Assembly (NCBI RefSeq): GCF_024713945.1
Contig: NC_134679.1
Coordinates: forward strand, 377,001 to 441,000
Length of the DNA: 64,000 bases
Direction of reading: 5' to 3'
Source: Dermatophagoides farinae
Lineage: Eukaryota; Arthropoda; Arachnida; Sarcoptiformes; Pyroglyphidae
This document shows positions 1-11,229 of the stretch, piece by piece. Position 1 is the stretch's first letter; each line of letters opens with the position of its first letter. The notes under the pieces were generated by a model, which did not search any database, had not been told where the DNA came from, and saw only the letters and a program-made list of their open reading frames with translations. Both the position numbers and the translations under genes were made by a program.

Positions 1-1858
1 TTTTGTTTCATATCATCATTATTAGTCAAGGTAACAAATGTTGTGACATTATTTTGTCAAAAAAAGACAATGTTCAATGTTTCATAGAATAAAAAATTAC
101 CGGAAAACAAAGATTCTCTTCTCCTGCTCAATTTTCAATCATTCGATGCTTTAGGCACGTTTTCATCACTCACTTTTATCATATATATCATTATTGTTGT
201 CGTTGTTTAATAATAACGCAAAAAAAAGTCACTGGTAGGCCCTATGAATGGAACAGAGAAACTGTATCAACAAACAAAAAAAAACGGGTACGTTTACGTT
301 TACAAACGATTGATTTGATCGAAACGATGATGATTGGATATACGACGACGACGACGACGACAACAACAACAAATTGAATCAAAATTGATGATGATCAAAT
401 TGGGCAAACAATGTATTCGGAAAGAGAGCAAGAGAGACAATTTACTTTTTTTTCCAAAAAAAAAACATATTCAATTTAGTTTTTTTTTGCAAACAAAAAT
501 ACTCATATCTGCTACAATAATAATCAATTGATGATGATGATCATAATAAGTAAATCAAATTTTGATTTCAATCATTTTCAATTTTTTGTTCGTTTGTCTG
601 AAACAAAAACAAAACTGAAACTGAATGAATGGTATCCTGGTTGTTCAATTTTTGTGATACCATGAACAAAATTGAATCACAAAAATAAAAAAAATTTTTT
701 TTTGTTCCAGAATCGAAAATTTCAAAATGAAATGAAATGTATTATAAATCAATTTATTTATATCACGACAACAGAATAAATCAGCAATCTAATAAACGAC
801 GAAATTGATTCGAATTCATTTCAAATCGATACAACACCAGAAATTCTGTCCTGGGCAATGGAAAAAAAAACATTCATGTGAATCAACGAGTCAAGAGTCT
901 CCAACAACAACGACAACAACAACAGCAGCATTTAGTTTGAAAACCCTAAAAATTCACTAATGATGATGATGACATATGACACAACAATATCCATAATGGA
1001 CGAAACAAAACAAAAAGTTTTCACATTCTCATTTCAAGTCAATTGAATTCAGAATTTCCATTTTCCATTTCATTTGAGAATGATTAATGCTTGAAGCAAT
1101 ATATCATCATCATCAAGCACTAGTGATCTGAACAAATTGAAATGACTGGCACCAGTGTGCACACTGACCACCCCCTTGCTATTTCTGGAACACATCAATG
1201 ATGATGAGTAAAAAAGATCCATATTGCAGTAATATGGGCCATATAATTGCTGCTGATTTATATGGATCATCATCATCAATGAACAATTGAAAATTATTAC
1301 CCTCAAGCGTTTTTTTGATGATGATCTGAATCACAAAGAAAAATTGAACAAGTTTTCACTCTCTACTTTCTAATTAGTTGTTGATTGTTTTGCTGTTATT
1401 GTTGTTTGAATATGATGATGATGATGATTGACATTGCGGATTTCATCATCATCACTTGACATTGGTCGTCGAGTAGTTTTTTTTTTATTAATTCACAATG
1501 ACAACAACGACGACGATCCCATTATTAACAGACAATTAGGCTGAATACAATTGTGCGTGTGTGTGTGTGTGTGTTCCAATTAGTGAGCCAGAGACAGAAA
1601 AAAAATCTGATCAAAAAAATTGAAAAAAATCAGAGCTTTTTTCAGAAAAAAAATTTGACCATTTTTTTAAACTATTAAATATATCACTTTTTTATCTGTT
1701 GGCTTATTGCATGCAACAAAAATTATTAAAAACTTACACACATACACACAATCATCGTCATGAAAATAATAGAATGTCACATTGCTCAATTTTCGTTCAA
1801 TTGACAAATTGGTGACAAATCAAGTATAAGTGTAAGCGAAACGAAAATGATACCCAAT

Positions 1859-1901
<43 letters not shown>

Positions 1902-2897
1902 AAAAAGTGAAACTATCATTAACACCTTGGATGTATTATCATCATCATCGATGGATGAATGATTGAATCAAGCAAGTAAACTACAAAGGAAAAGATTTTG
2001 AATCGAAAAGCTTTTTGAATAACGTTGCATCAATAGAAGAAGGAAAATGTTTTTACTCTCAAAAGTCCATCTCATTATAAGAAGATTTACATTTTTTTTT
2101 CAAAAAGATCTTTTGATTCTGTTGTTGTTGTTGCTGGAATCGATAGAATCAATATATGTGTGTGTTCCAATTACAAAAACATTTTTCACACTTATTATGT
2201 TTAGAAGATTCCATTATAATGATCATGATCATGATCATCATCATCATTTGATAGATAATAAATCTCGAGCGAGAGAAAAAAAAGCACCAATTCAATTTCA
2301 ATATAGAGTAGATATATATAGACTTGTTATAGTCATTAAATTACAAATGAATGATATCATCAAAGTAAAAGAAAAAAAAACAAACAAAAATTGATCCTTA
2401 ACATCGAGACTAACACCCATGGTTGTAACTAACACCAATTTTTGAACAGTAAATTTCAATGGAAATAATTTTTTTTCTCTTGTGCAAGTGTCGATGAAAT
2501 GTCTATCTATGTGTTTTATATAATTAAAATTCACTAGAATTTATTTAATTGTATTAATGCTCAACACTGTTCTGTATACTCTGATGATAATGATGATGAT
2601 CAAAAAGGATGAGAAAAATTTTTGAATTTCGTAATTTTTACCATGTTAATTGTAATATATGATCAAATAACAAAAAAAAATACTTGGCTTTGTGAATGGC
2701 AGTGATGATGATGATGATGAAGATCAAAGTTTTGCCGATCATTGTTATCGATGATGATGATGATGGAACAAAAATGTTTTAAGCCGTTTAATGATGATAG
2801 TGATGTTTTGAAATTCATTTTTCTTTGTTGTCGTTCATTCGATGGATTTATCGTATTCGTGTAATTCAATACAAATTGCTAATTAATTGTAGAAAGA
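1..2897. other. non-coding region upstream of SPG7
   Basis: No supportable gene was found. The stretch consists of AT-rich DNA with poly-A/poly-T tracts, many ATG/CAT triplet runs, a TG run near 1557-1573 and a pure AG run at 1865-1896. The longest open frame (2047-2394, +) begins with an ATG, but it is built from poly-T, TTG and GAT/CAT runs and matches no family. The right-hand end presumably holds the SPG7 promoter and 5' untranslated region. No TATA element could be placed with confidence. Confidence 0.6.
1865..1896. repeat. (AG)16 microsatellite
   Basis: An uninterrupted AG dinucleotide run of 32 nt, directly preceded by ACAC and followed by a short poly-A tract. Seen directly in the sequence. 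Confidence 0.95.
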
Positions 2898-5465
2898 ATG
2901 GTTGATGTTCGAATTGAAAATAATTGGCCTGATAGATGGCAGCACAGAATTATCATCTGTTTTGTTTTTTTAGTTCGATTTTTTCTTTGGAAAATTCATG
3001 TGATTTTGATTTCAAAAATGTTACATCATCTTGTTTTATTATCACGACAACAATCTGCAATGGACAGAATTCTTGCAATCACGGCGAAAATTCTGCAATC
3101 AAAAAGGAATCAAAATTTTTATGCCGTGATTCATTCGATGAAATTTATCGATTCAAATTTTAATGGTCAACAACAACGACAAAAACAAATTCATCAGGAA
3201 TTGAATGCCTGGAAACGTGTCTTGTGGCCCGAATCAATCAAATTATTAAATAATCTTCAAAAATCGTTAATTCGGTACAACGATGGCAATCGACAATCGA
3301 ATAAAAGTGGTCGACAACAATCAAGCGGTGATAATAATCGCAACAGCAGCAGCAACAACAACAACGATAAAGATGATCCGAATCGTGATGATAAAAAACT
3401 GATGGCATATGGCCTAGTATGGATGGCCCTCGGTTATACGATAATAACATTTGTGTCATTAATGTTTCCACCATCCAATAAACCGGATGTATTACGTTTC
3501 GTATCATGGAATGAGTTCTATTATCAAATGTTATCGAAAGGAGAAGTGGAATTAATCGTTGTCAAACCGGATCTAGATTTAGTTACCATTTACTTGCATG
3601 AAGATGCCATTATTCGGGGTAAAAAGGCTCCATTTCGTCAATATCATATGAATATCGTTGACGTGAAAAAATTTGAAGCACGATTACGTGAAGCTGAAGC
3701 TCGATTGGGAATTAAACCTGATCAATCCGTTCAGATTATTTATGAACGAAATCAAGAAAATGTTTGGTTCGCTCTGTTCTCATTGTTGGTTTTTGGTGCA
3801 ATTGTGTCAATGTTTATGCGTAATAGTTCAAAATCGCAGATGATTGGAACGAATATGTTTTCCAATCTAAGACGTGCCAAATTCACTATTGTCGATCCAT
3901 TAATCGGCGATGGTAAAGGTGTTCGTTTCAACGATGTAGCCGGTCTGAAAGAAGCAAAAGTTGAAATAATGGAATTTGTTGATTATTTAAAATCACCTGA
4001 GCGATTCAAAATGCTAGGAGCAAAAATTCCGAAAGGTGTACTACTTTTAGGACCACCTGGTTGTGGTAAAACTATGCTCGCAAAAGCTGTGGCAACTGAA
4101 GCATCGGTACCATTCTTGGCTATAAATGGTTCAGAATTTATTGAAATGATCGGCGGATTAGGTGCAGCTCGTGTACGTGATCTGTTTACTGAAGCCAGAA
4201 AACGTTCACCATGTATTGTTTATATCGATGAAATCGATGCAATTGGCCGTAAACGTAGCGGTGAACGTATCGCTGGTGGTGGATCTAGTGGTGAAGAAGA
4301 ACAAACATTGAATCAATTGCTAGTTGAAATGGATGGTATGAGTCAACGTGATGAAATTATAATGTTAGCATCAACGAATCGTGCCGATATTTTGGATCGT
4401 GCATTATTACGCCCGGGAAGATTTGATCGTCATATTCTTATTGATTATCCAACGCTAGAAGAACGAAAAGAAATATTTATTTCACACTTTAAATCGATAA
4501 AATCGGAAAAAGAACCCAAATTCTATGCTACACGTATGGCACAATTAACACCTGGATTTTCTGGGGCCGATATTGCTAATGTTTGCAATGAAGCTGCATT
4601 ACATGCTGCACGTGTTGACAAAAAATTAGTACAATCAGATGATCTTGAAATTGCTATTGAACGTGTTGTTGGTGGCCCAGAGAAACGTACCGATGTAATG
4701 GGACCACAAGAAAAACGTATCATTGCATTTCATGAATGTGGCCATGCACTGGTCGGATGGCTATTGCCGAATACAGATGCTTTGCTCAAGATTTCAATTG
4801 TTCCACGTACAACGAATGCATTGGGATTTTCACGTTATTTACCATCTGATCGTAAACTTTATACACAACAAGAATTATATGAACGAATGTGTATGGCCCT
4901 TGGTGGACGTGTTGCTGAAGCACTAACATTCAATCATGTTAGTTCCGGTGCTCAGGATGATTTGAATAAAGTGACAAAATTAGCCTATACAAAAATCCAG
5001 GTATACGGTATGGATCCATTGGTTGGAAACGTTAGTTTTGATTATGAAGAGAATAAATTTGGTCGTAAACCATTCAGCAGAAAATTGGCTCGATTAATTG
5101 ATGAACGTGCCCGATTATTAGTTGCACAAGCTTACAAAGATACAGAAAAATTAGTACAAGATAATCGTGATAAATTAAAGCTAATGGCTGAAGAATTATT
5201 GAAACAAGAAGTTTTAAATTACACTGATATCGAACGATTGATTGGAGAACCACCGTATGGTAAAAAAAATCTTGTTGAACAATTGGATTTAAATTCATTG
5301 ATTGATACGACATCTGGTGGTGGCGGTGGTGATGATGATGGTACATCAGCAACAAATCAAAATGATGAAAAATCTGAAAATCAGATGCCGCCATCATCGT
5401 CGTCACCATCATCATCATCATCATCTGAATCTGATCCAACATCGTCATCATCAAATTCGACATAA
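2898..5465 (+). CDS. SPG7: paraplegin, mitochondrial inner-membrane m-AAA protease subunit
   Basis: Single-exon gene of 855 codons. It encodes an ATP-dependent zinc protease of the mitochondrial inner membrane, which in animals forms the m-AAA complex with AFG3L2 and degrades or processes matrix-facing proteins. Numbering from the ATG at 2898, it has two membrane segments (about 168-190 and 288-306), Walker A GPPGCGKT (385-392), Walker B with D444-E445, the arginine-finger region, and the zinc motif HECGH (612-616) with a further acidic ligand in GAQDDL. The pore-loop segment reads IGGLGAARVRDLF. That is the paraplegin form rather than the FVGVG form of AFG3L2, so I call SPG7. The tail is a Gly/Asp/Ser-rich low-complexity extension. 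The start is uncertain: the first 40 residues contain acidic residues and poly-T derived hydrophobic sequence. The ATG at 3018 (MLHHLVLLSRQQ...) gives a better matrix-targeting presequence. Human paraplegin is 795 residues. Confidence 0.95.
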   Translation: MVDVRIENNWPDRWQHRIIICFVFLVRFFLWKIHVILISKMLHHLVLLSRQQSAMDRILAITAKILQSKRNQNFYAVIHSMKFIDSNFNGQQQRQKQIHQELNAWKRVLWPESIKLLNNLQKSLIRYNDGNRQSNKSGRQQSSGDNNRNSSSNNNNDKDDPNRDDKKLMAYGLVWMALGYTIITFVSLMFPPSNKPDVLRFVSWNEFYYQMLSKGEVELIVVKPDLDLVTIYLHEDAIIRGKKAPFRQYHMNIVDVKKFEARLREAEARLGIKPDQSVQIIYERNQENVWFALFSLLVFGAIVSMFMRNSSKSQMIGTNMFSNLRRAKFTIVDPLIGDGKGVRFNDVAGLKEAKVEIMEFVDYLKSPERFKMLGAKIPKGVLLLGPPGCGKTMLAKAVATEASVPFLAINGSEFIEMIGGLGAARVRDLFTEARKRSPCIVYIDEIDAIGRKRSGERIAGGGSSGEEEQTLNQLLVEMDGMSQRDEIIMLASTNRADILDRALLRPGRFDRHILIDYPTLEERKEIFISHFKSIKSEKEPKFYATRMAQLTPGFSGADIANVCNEAALHAARVDKKLVQSDDLEIAIERVVGGPEKRTDVMGPQEKRIIAFHECGHALVGWLLPNTDALLKISIVPRTTNALGFSRYLPSDRKLYTQQELYERMCMALGGRVAEALTFNHVSSGAQDDLNKVTKLAYTKIQVYGMDPLVGNVSFDYEENKFGRKPFSRKLARLIDERARLLVAQAYKDTEKLVQDNRDKLKLMAEELLKQEVLNYTDIERLIGEPPYGKKNLVEQLDLNSLIDTTSGGGGGDDDGTSATNQNDEKSENQMPPSSSSPSSSSSSESDPTSSSSNST

Positions 5466-5484
5466 CAAGATAGTGATAGTGATA

Positions 5485-5521
5485 AATAAATAATTTCCGT
5501 TTTCCGTTCATTGTAAATAAA
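5485..5521 (+). promoter_or_regulatory. SPG7 polyadenylation signals
   Basis: Two AATAAA hexamers, at 5485-5490 and 5516-5521, lie 20 and 51 nt past the SPG7 stop codon. This suggests a very short 3' untranslated region. Confidence 0.6.
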
Positions 5522-8500
5522 TTTTTCATTTTATCTTATATATCCGGTTTTTTCTTCCTCATCGATTGGCTGTCTGTCTGTCTTTTTCATCGGAAATCAA
5601 ACGGAAAAAAATCGACAAACAAAATTGTTGAAATTGTCTGTGTGTGTGTGTGGAAATAAAAAAAAGGGTGAAACCTTGGTTTCCAAAGTGAAATGTTTTT
5701 TTTTTCGTTTGTTTGTTTAATTCTGATGAGGTAACGACGAAACATGACCCCACAAACGATATGCCTGATTTCTGAATCGATAATTGATTGATAAGCGATT
5801 TTTGTGATTTAAAAAAAGTAAAAAAAAAATTGAACTTTGCAGTACAATTTAGGCACAAATCAATTATTGGCAACAAAAAAACAACGAAAATATTTCATAT
5901 TAAGATTGAAACTAATTAAAATCAGAAAAAAAGCCGAACATTGATAGTGAAAATATGTACACCATAATGATATGATATCAAACTTGTCATACATTGATTC
6001 GATTTGATTGATCCGAACAAGCAATCGAATGATAATAATGTACTGATAGATAGATAGATAGAAAAAAAATCATGATACGATTTGATTTTTGAATAATTTC
6101 ATTTCATTCAATGAAAATATTTCAAGAACAAAAAAAAATGCGGAAATTTCTTTTCAGCTGATGATGAAATATGCACCAATCATTGGCCATATATTGCGTC
6201 AGTTATGGTGGATCAATAATAATACCGGTTATTAATTCGCGGGTCAAATTCTTTTCGCTTGAGCGCAGAATCTGAATTTGATTGTTATTTTGAATGAATG
6301 AATCGTATGATTTTTTTCAATGTTATTGTTAGGAAAAAAAAAATTCAACATCAAGAATGTTGTTGTTGTTGCCATTCTCTATATCTAGATTCTATAGAAG
6401 AAATATTCGAATATTATGATGATGAGTGAGAGAAGTGAAAAAAAACCGGCATATAAGCAACGTAAACAAAAAAAAATGTCTGTCTATTAATAGATTTGAT
6501 ATATAAAACGAATTGTTTCAACTATTTCAATCATTTAGATTAAAAACAAGAACCAAGATTTTATAAATTTAAATGAATGTGTTGCATGAACATTCAAATC
6601 GATTAAAAATTGTGGTACTAATAAAATGAATTTGAAAAATCTATCCAGATTATCAGATGATCATTCGACATTATTGATCGATATGGATGAATTTCGATAC
6701 GTAACAATGACGTGTTTGATGAATCTTTTTTTTTTTGATTGATTTTCTAATAAAGGCAGACAAATATTCTGCTGATTCACGTTGTTTACCGTTTACATTC
6801 ATTCATTTGTTTGTTTGCTTTATCGTCATGTTTTTCATTATCAATGTTGTTATTGTTTTCGTAATCACGAGTGAAAAGGTCAAGTGTACTACCTGTACAA
6901 TAAAAATAATAACAACAAACGAACGAACGAACAAACAAAGAGAAAAAAACGAATCCATTCAATCGACAATTGAAATCAATCAAGATTCAAGATACAAATG
7001 TATAGAAATTATTTAAATGCATGCATGCCTTTTAAAATTTACGCGTGTACATGGTAATTATGGTTGTTTTTTTTTGTCTTGAAACAACCAACGATAATTT
7101 TCAATAAACTTTAACTTTGAATATGACATTCATACCAAACACACACACACACACATAGTAAGCGAAACAAGTAAAAAAACCAATAAATTGGCAATATAAT
7201 ATATACAGACAGAACAAAATGAAAAATTTTCATATACCATAGCCATACGGATGATGATGATGATGGTGGTGGTCACCGAACAAACCACACCACACCACTA
7301 CTACCATTGTAAATTATCATCATTTGAAAATCCGGTATTGAAAAAAAATGTGTTCAACAGACACATATAACAACCATTAAGTTTGAGCAAGAGAATGAGA
7401 GAAAAGGCATTTTGTGGCATTGATCATTTTTTTTGTTTGTTTGTTTGTTTTCTTTGAGCCTGTTTTTTCGTTTGTTTGGTTGATTTTCATTTCATCATCT
7501 TCATCATCATCATCTATTGTTTGCATCTGATGTGGCGCCAATTTTTTTTCCTATACATTTTTACCATCGACAATCGAGCAAAAAAAAAATATGCATCGTC
7601 ATTTCAAACAAAATTCTATCGTATATAGAGGATTCTAGAGCCACAGATTCTATATAGAGAATCTTACTGAACTGAGTACAACATCATCTGTATTTGAATT
7701 GTGGCACATCATCCTTATCATCATCATCATCATCACACAGACAATTGAATTCCGTTTTTTTTGTCGTCATCAAAGCAACAATTTTTGTCATATCTGATGA
7801 TGATTATGATTGCATATAGGAAATTTTGACGTCATCATCATCATCATCATCATCATAATTTAAATTCATTCTGAAAAAAAATTAATCCCAATAGTGTTTA
7901 TGGTGAGATATTGATTTATTTTCAATCATTTATCATTTCGATTAGATTCGATTCGAGTAACATTGATGATCAATTGCATCATCATTCTAGAAATCACTTT
8001 TAAATGGTAAGAATTTTCTCCATTATATATTCATTCAAAGACAATCACATTGATTGATGATGACGTATACGATTTTTTTTACTTCATTTTTTTTGTATAG
8101 AAAAAAAATTCATACATAGGTACCATCATCATTCATTCGAAAACAAAATTTTTTTTTTTTGATTAAAAAGAAGACACACATATACCCAATATAATCATAT
8201 CATCATCGTCACAAGACATTCATTCATTTATTGGATGTTTAGTTCAAAAAAAAAATCGTTGTTTTGTTGGTAACGCGTAACGGTATATATATGATAAAGA
8301 CGACATCTACAAAAAAAATCAATTTGAAAATTTTTCATCTTTTTACAATCATTTACGATTCGTCATTCATTCATTCATCATCAAATAAAAAAATTTATTT
8401 AATCGTCTGTCTGTGTGTGTTTGCTTGATTGTATAGGAAATTATTGACTTTGATTTTGCAATTTTCATTCATTCATTTATTCATACTTTGTGTCCACAAC

Positions 8501-8571
8501 AACAAATCATCATCCATTAATTTATTTTCGAAAAATTTCTTCATCAATTGTATATCCTGATGCCTGGAAAA
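5522..8571. other. non-coding region between SPG7 and hexokinase
   Basis: About 3 kb with no supportable gene. It contains TG and AC runs, TAGA and ATG/CAT repeats, and poly-T. An 18-nt imperfect palindrome (GATTCT, central ATATAG, AGAATC) lies at 7646-7663. The part right of about 8.28 kb probably includes the hexokinase promoter and 5' untranslated region. The open frame at 6735-7016 is AT-rich noise without family resemblance. Confidence 0.6.
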
Positions 8572-10674
8572 ATGTCCGATGCTCAACGAAAGGTTTGTTT
8601 TTGTTTTTTTTTAATTTATTTATTAGCATTTTTCTCCCGACAAATTTGAATTTTCCAATTTTTAATCGAAAACAAAGTCAAGGACTATGTTTCCAAAAAC
8701 AGAACAGAATTCTTATCAAATCATTCAATTCTCAGACGGTCACTGTCTATATACTGCTGCTGTATAGCCCATACAACAGATTGTGTTTATATAATGAATC
8801 GATTCCGTGTAGTTGTAGTAGTGTCGAGATTCTTTGGTTCTTTGACTGTTAGTTAGTGAGTAGACTGAGTTTGCCAATGTATTCTAAAATGTCAAACGTC
8901 CAACCTTGGAATCCCCTAGTATTATTGTGGTTGTGGTTCGATTTTAGATTCTTGAAAGTTTCTGCCGCATTCGGTTACTAACCGCCAGACATTGTGGTCA
9001 AACATTTTTCTAGGAATTTATTCTGTTTGTTTGTTTTTATTCTCAAAAAGTGCAATAATAAATAAAAATGTCCAAATCAAATGCTGTATGTTTGTTTGCA
9101 TGAATTATTTACTAATTTTTTCTGAAATTTTTTTTTTCATTTCAAAAAAACAGATTGATCTTGCCACACGTTCATTGGTGTTGACCAACGATCAGATATC
9201 AAAAATTTCAAATCTTCTACTCAATGAAATCAATGAAGGTTTACGGCGTGAAACAAATCCAATTGCAAGTGTTAAATGTTATCCAACATTTGTCCGTGAT
9301 GTACCCGATGGCACTGAGAAAGGAAAATTTATGGCTCTCGATCTTGGTGGTACAAATTTTCGTGTATTAGTCATCGATATTGATGGTGAAAAATTTGCTA
9401 TGGATAATGAAATCTATTCGATTCCAGTGGAAATTATGACCGGTACTGGTGAACAATTATTTGATCATATTGCTGCTTGTATGTCCACATTTATGACGAA
9501 AAGAAATATCAAAGATATGAAATTACCATTGGGATTCACGTTTAGTTTTCCATGCCGTCAAGAAGGATTAACTAAAGCCCGATTAGTATCATGGACAAAA
9601 GGTTTTTGTTGTTCCGGTGTTGAAGGCGAAGATGTTGTCACACTGTTACGACAAGCTGTAAAACGTCGTGGTGATATTGATATCGATGTAATGGCTGTTG
9701 TCAATGATACTACCGGAACGTTGATGTCATGTGCACATAAAAATCGTGAATGTCGTGTCGGTGTTATTATTGGCACTGGTTTCAATGCTTGTTATATGGA
9801 ACATAAAAAAAATGCTGAATTATTCCATGAAGATCTTCCCGGTCCTGATCAGGTGATTGTCAACGCTGAATGGGGTGCTTTCGGTGATAATGGTGTTTTG
9901 GATTTTTTCCGTACCGATTGGGATGATGAAGTGAATACGTATTCATTGAATAAAGGACGACAATTGTAAGTTGTAATAATAATCTGTTCAACTTGAGAAT
10001 TTACCATTTTTTTGAAATTTAAATTTAAATCTAGATTTGAAAAAATGATTTCCGGCATGTATATGGGCGAATTAGTTCGGAGTATTGCCGCCGATCTTTG
10101 CCGTCGTGGCTTACTGTTTGGTGGTAAAGGATCCACACAACTGTTCACACCACATTTATTTAAATCAGCATATGTATCGGCTATCGAAGGTGATCCAGAT
10201 GGTGATTTTACCAATGTAATTAAAGCATGTGAAGAAATGAATCTATCGCATGCAACTAAGGAAGATTATGAAGGCATCAAAATGATTTGTCATCGTATTT
10301 CATTACGTGCAGCTCATTTAGCATCGGCTGCAATTGCTACTTTATTGAATCGTTTGAATCGACCACACACAACTGTTGGTATTGATGGTTCGGTGTTTAA
10401 ATATCATCCAAATTTCAAAACTGTGATGAATGAAAAAATTCTGGAATTAGTTAATCCAGGCGTAGAATTTGAGCTAATGTTATCTGAAGATGGTAGTGGT
10501 CGTGGTGCTGCATTGGTGGCTGCTGTCGCCGTTCGTCAACAAGAAGAACTACGTAAACGAGGACGTTTTCGTAAAATTACACCGATTCCCGATTCAATGA
10601 AACCATTGGTCAATGGTAATAATGGCAATAAATCAACAACTACCAATAATAATAATGCTGAAATTGTGAATTGA
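8572..10674 (+). CDS. HK: hexokinase
   Basis: ATP-dependent phosphorylation of glucose to glucose-6-phosphate in the cytosol, the entry step of glycolysis. Three exons by frame and splice consensus: 8572-8592, 9154-9965 and 10035-10674, joined in phases 0 and 2, giving 490 residues. Visible motifs are the phosphate-1 loop DLGGTNFRVL, the sugar-binding LGFTFSFPC, the catalytic-Asp segment VVNDTTGTLMSC, NAEWGAFGD, FEKMISGMYMGELVR and the adenosine-loop motif LSEDGSGRGAA. This is a single catalytic unit of about 50 kDa, as in other arthropods, not the duplicated vertebrate form. Exon 1 encodes MSDAQRK. An in-frame ATG at 8560 would add four residues but has C at -3, whereas the ATG at 8572 has A at -3. 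The loop usually reading GTG-(T/S/C)-NACY has Phe at the variable site (GTGFNACY). The C-terminus ends in an Asn-rich tail. Confidence 0.95.
8640..9010. other. intron 1 of hexokinase, unusually complex segment
   Basis: Intron 1 (8593-9153, 561 nt) is far longer than the other small introns here. It contains about 370 nt of balanced, non-repetitive sequence, unlike the low-complexity DNA around it. An open frame (8490-8852, +) crosses from exon 1 territory into it, but in a different frame from the hexokinase start, so it is not coding hexokinase. It could hold an enhancer, an alternative exon or an old insertion; I recognise nothing specific. Confidence 0.35.
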
Positions 10675-11229
10675 ATCACACAAAATGGAACAAAGTATTT
10701 TTCTCATAATTCATTTCACCAACAATCAGAATCAATCAATTTATTTGAATTTATTGTTGACCATTTTTTTTTCAATTTATAAAATTCATATTTGACAAAC
10801 AATTGGTTTTCCTTTCTGTATCATCGTCATCATCTTCATCACCATCATCATTGGTCATCATTTAATTTGCCTCTGTTCCATTTTATTGTCAAGATTTATT
10901 GATTAATTTTTAATTTTATTTTTATTTTTCATAAACATAATAATCATATGCATTGCATTCGGTGTCATTTTCTTTTTGCTGAACCATTGATGATGGAAAA
11001 TTTAAAAAAAAAATCTTCCATTCTAGACATTTATTAATCTTATTGATTTGTCATTTTAAAAAAAAAATTTATTTAATGATTTAGGAATTTATGTTGAAAA
11101 AGATAAAAATTTGAATGAAATTTGTGTAATAATGAATTTGTTGTTGTTGTTGTTGTTGTTGAGTGAATGAATGAATGAATTGAAAAATTTAAAATTTCCA
11201 AAGAAAAAAAAAACAATGATGATGAGTGA
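10675..11229. other. convergent 3' region, hexokinase / secreted protein A
   Basis: Short gap between two convergent stop codons. It is AT-rich with CAT and TTG repeats. It should contain both 3' untranslated regions. A minus-strand AATAAA (TTTATT at 11068-11073) suits the gene on the right. Confidence 0.6.
11068..11073 (-). promoter_or_regulatory. candidate poly(A) signal of secreted protein A
   Basis: AATAAA on the minus strand, about 157 nt past the stop codon at 11230. A second copy lies at 11030-11035. Confidence 0.45.

Noticed and set aside
2047-2394. 115-codon plus-strand ORF starting with ATG
   Set aside because: Made of poly-T, TTG and GAT/CAT repeats, with runs of Leu, His and Lys and no family pattern.
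8490-8852. 120-codon ORF overlapping hexokinase exon 1
   Set aside because: It is in a different frame from the spliced hexokinase and runs into intron 1; the peptide is T-rich and unrecognised.
8992-9153. Upstream extension of the hexokinase exon 2 frame starting MWSNIFLGIYS
   Set aside because: It reads intron sequence up to the acceptor at 9151-9153; the MSDAQRK exon at 8572 joins in phase and fits the family better.
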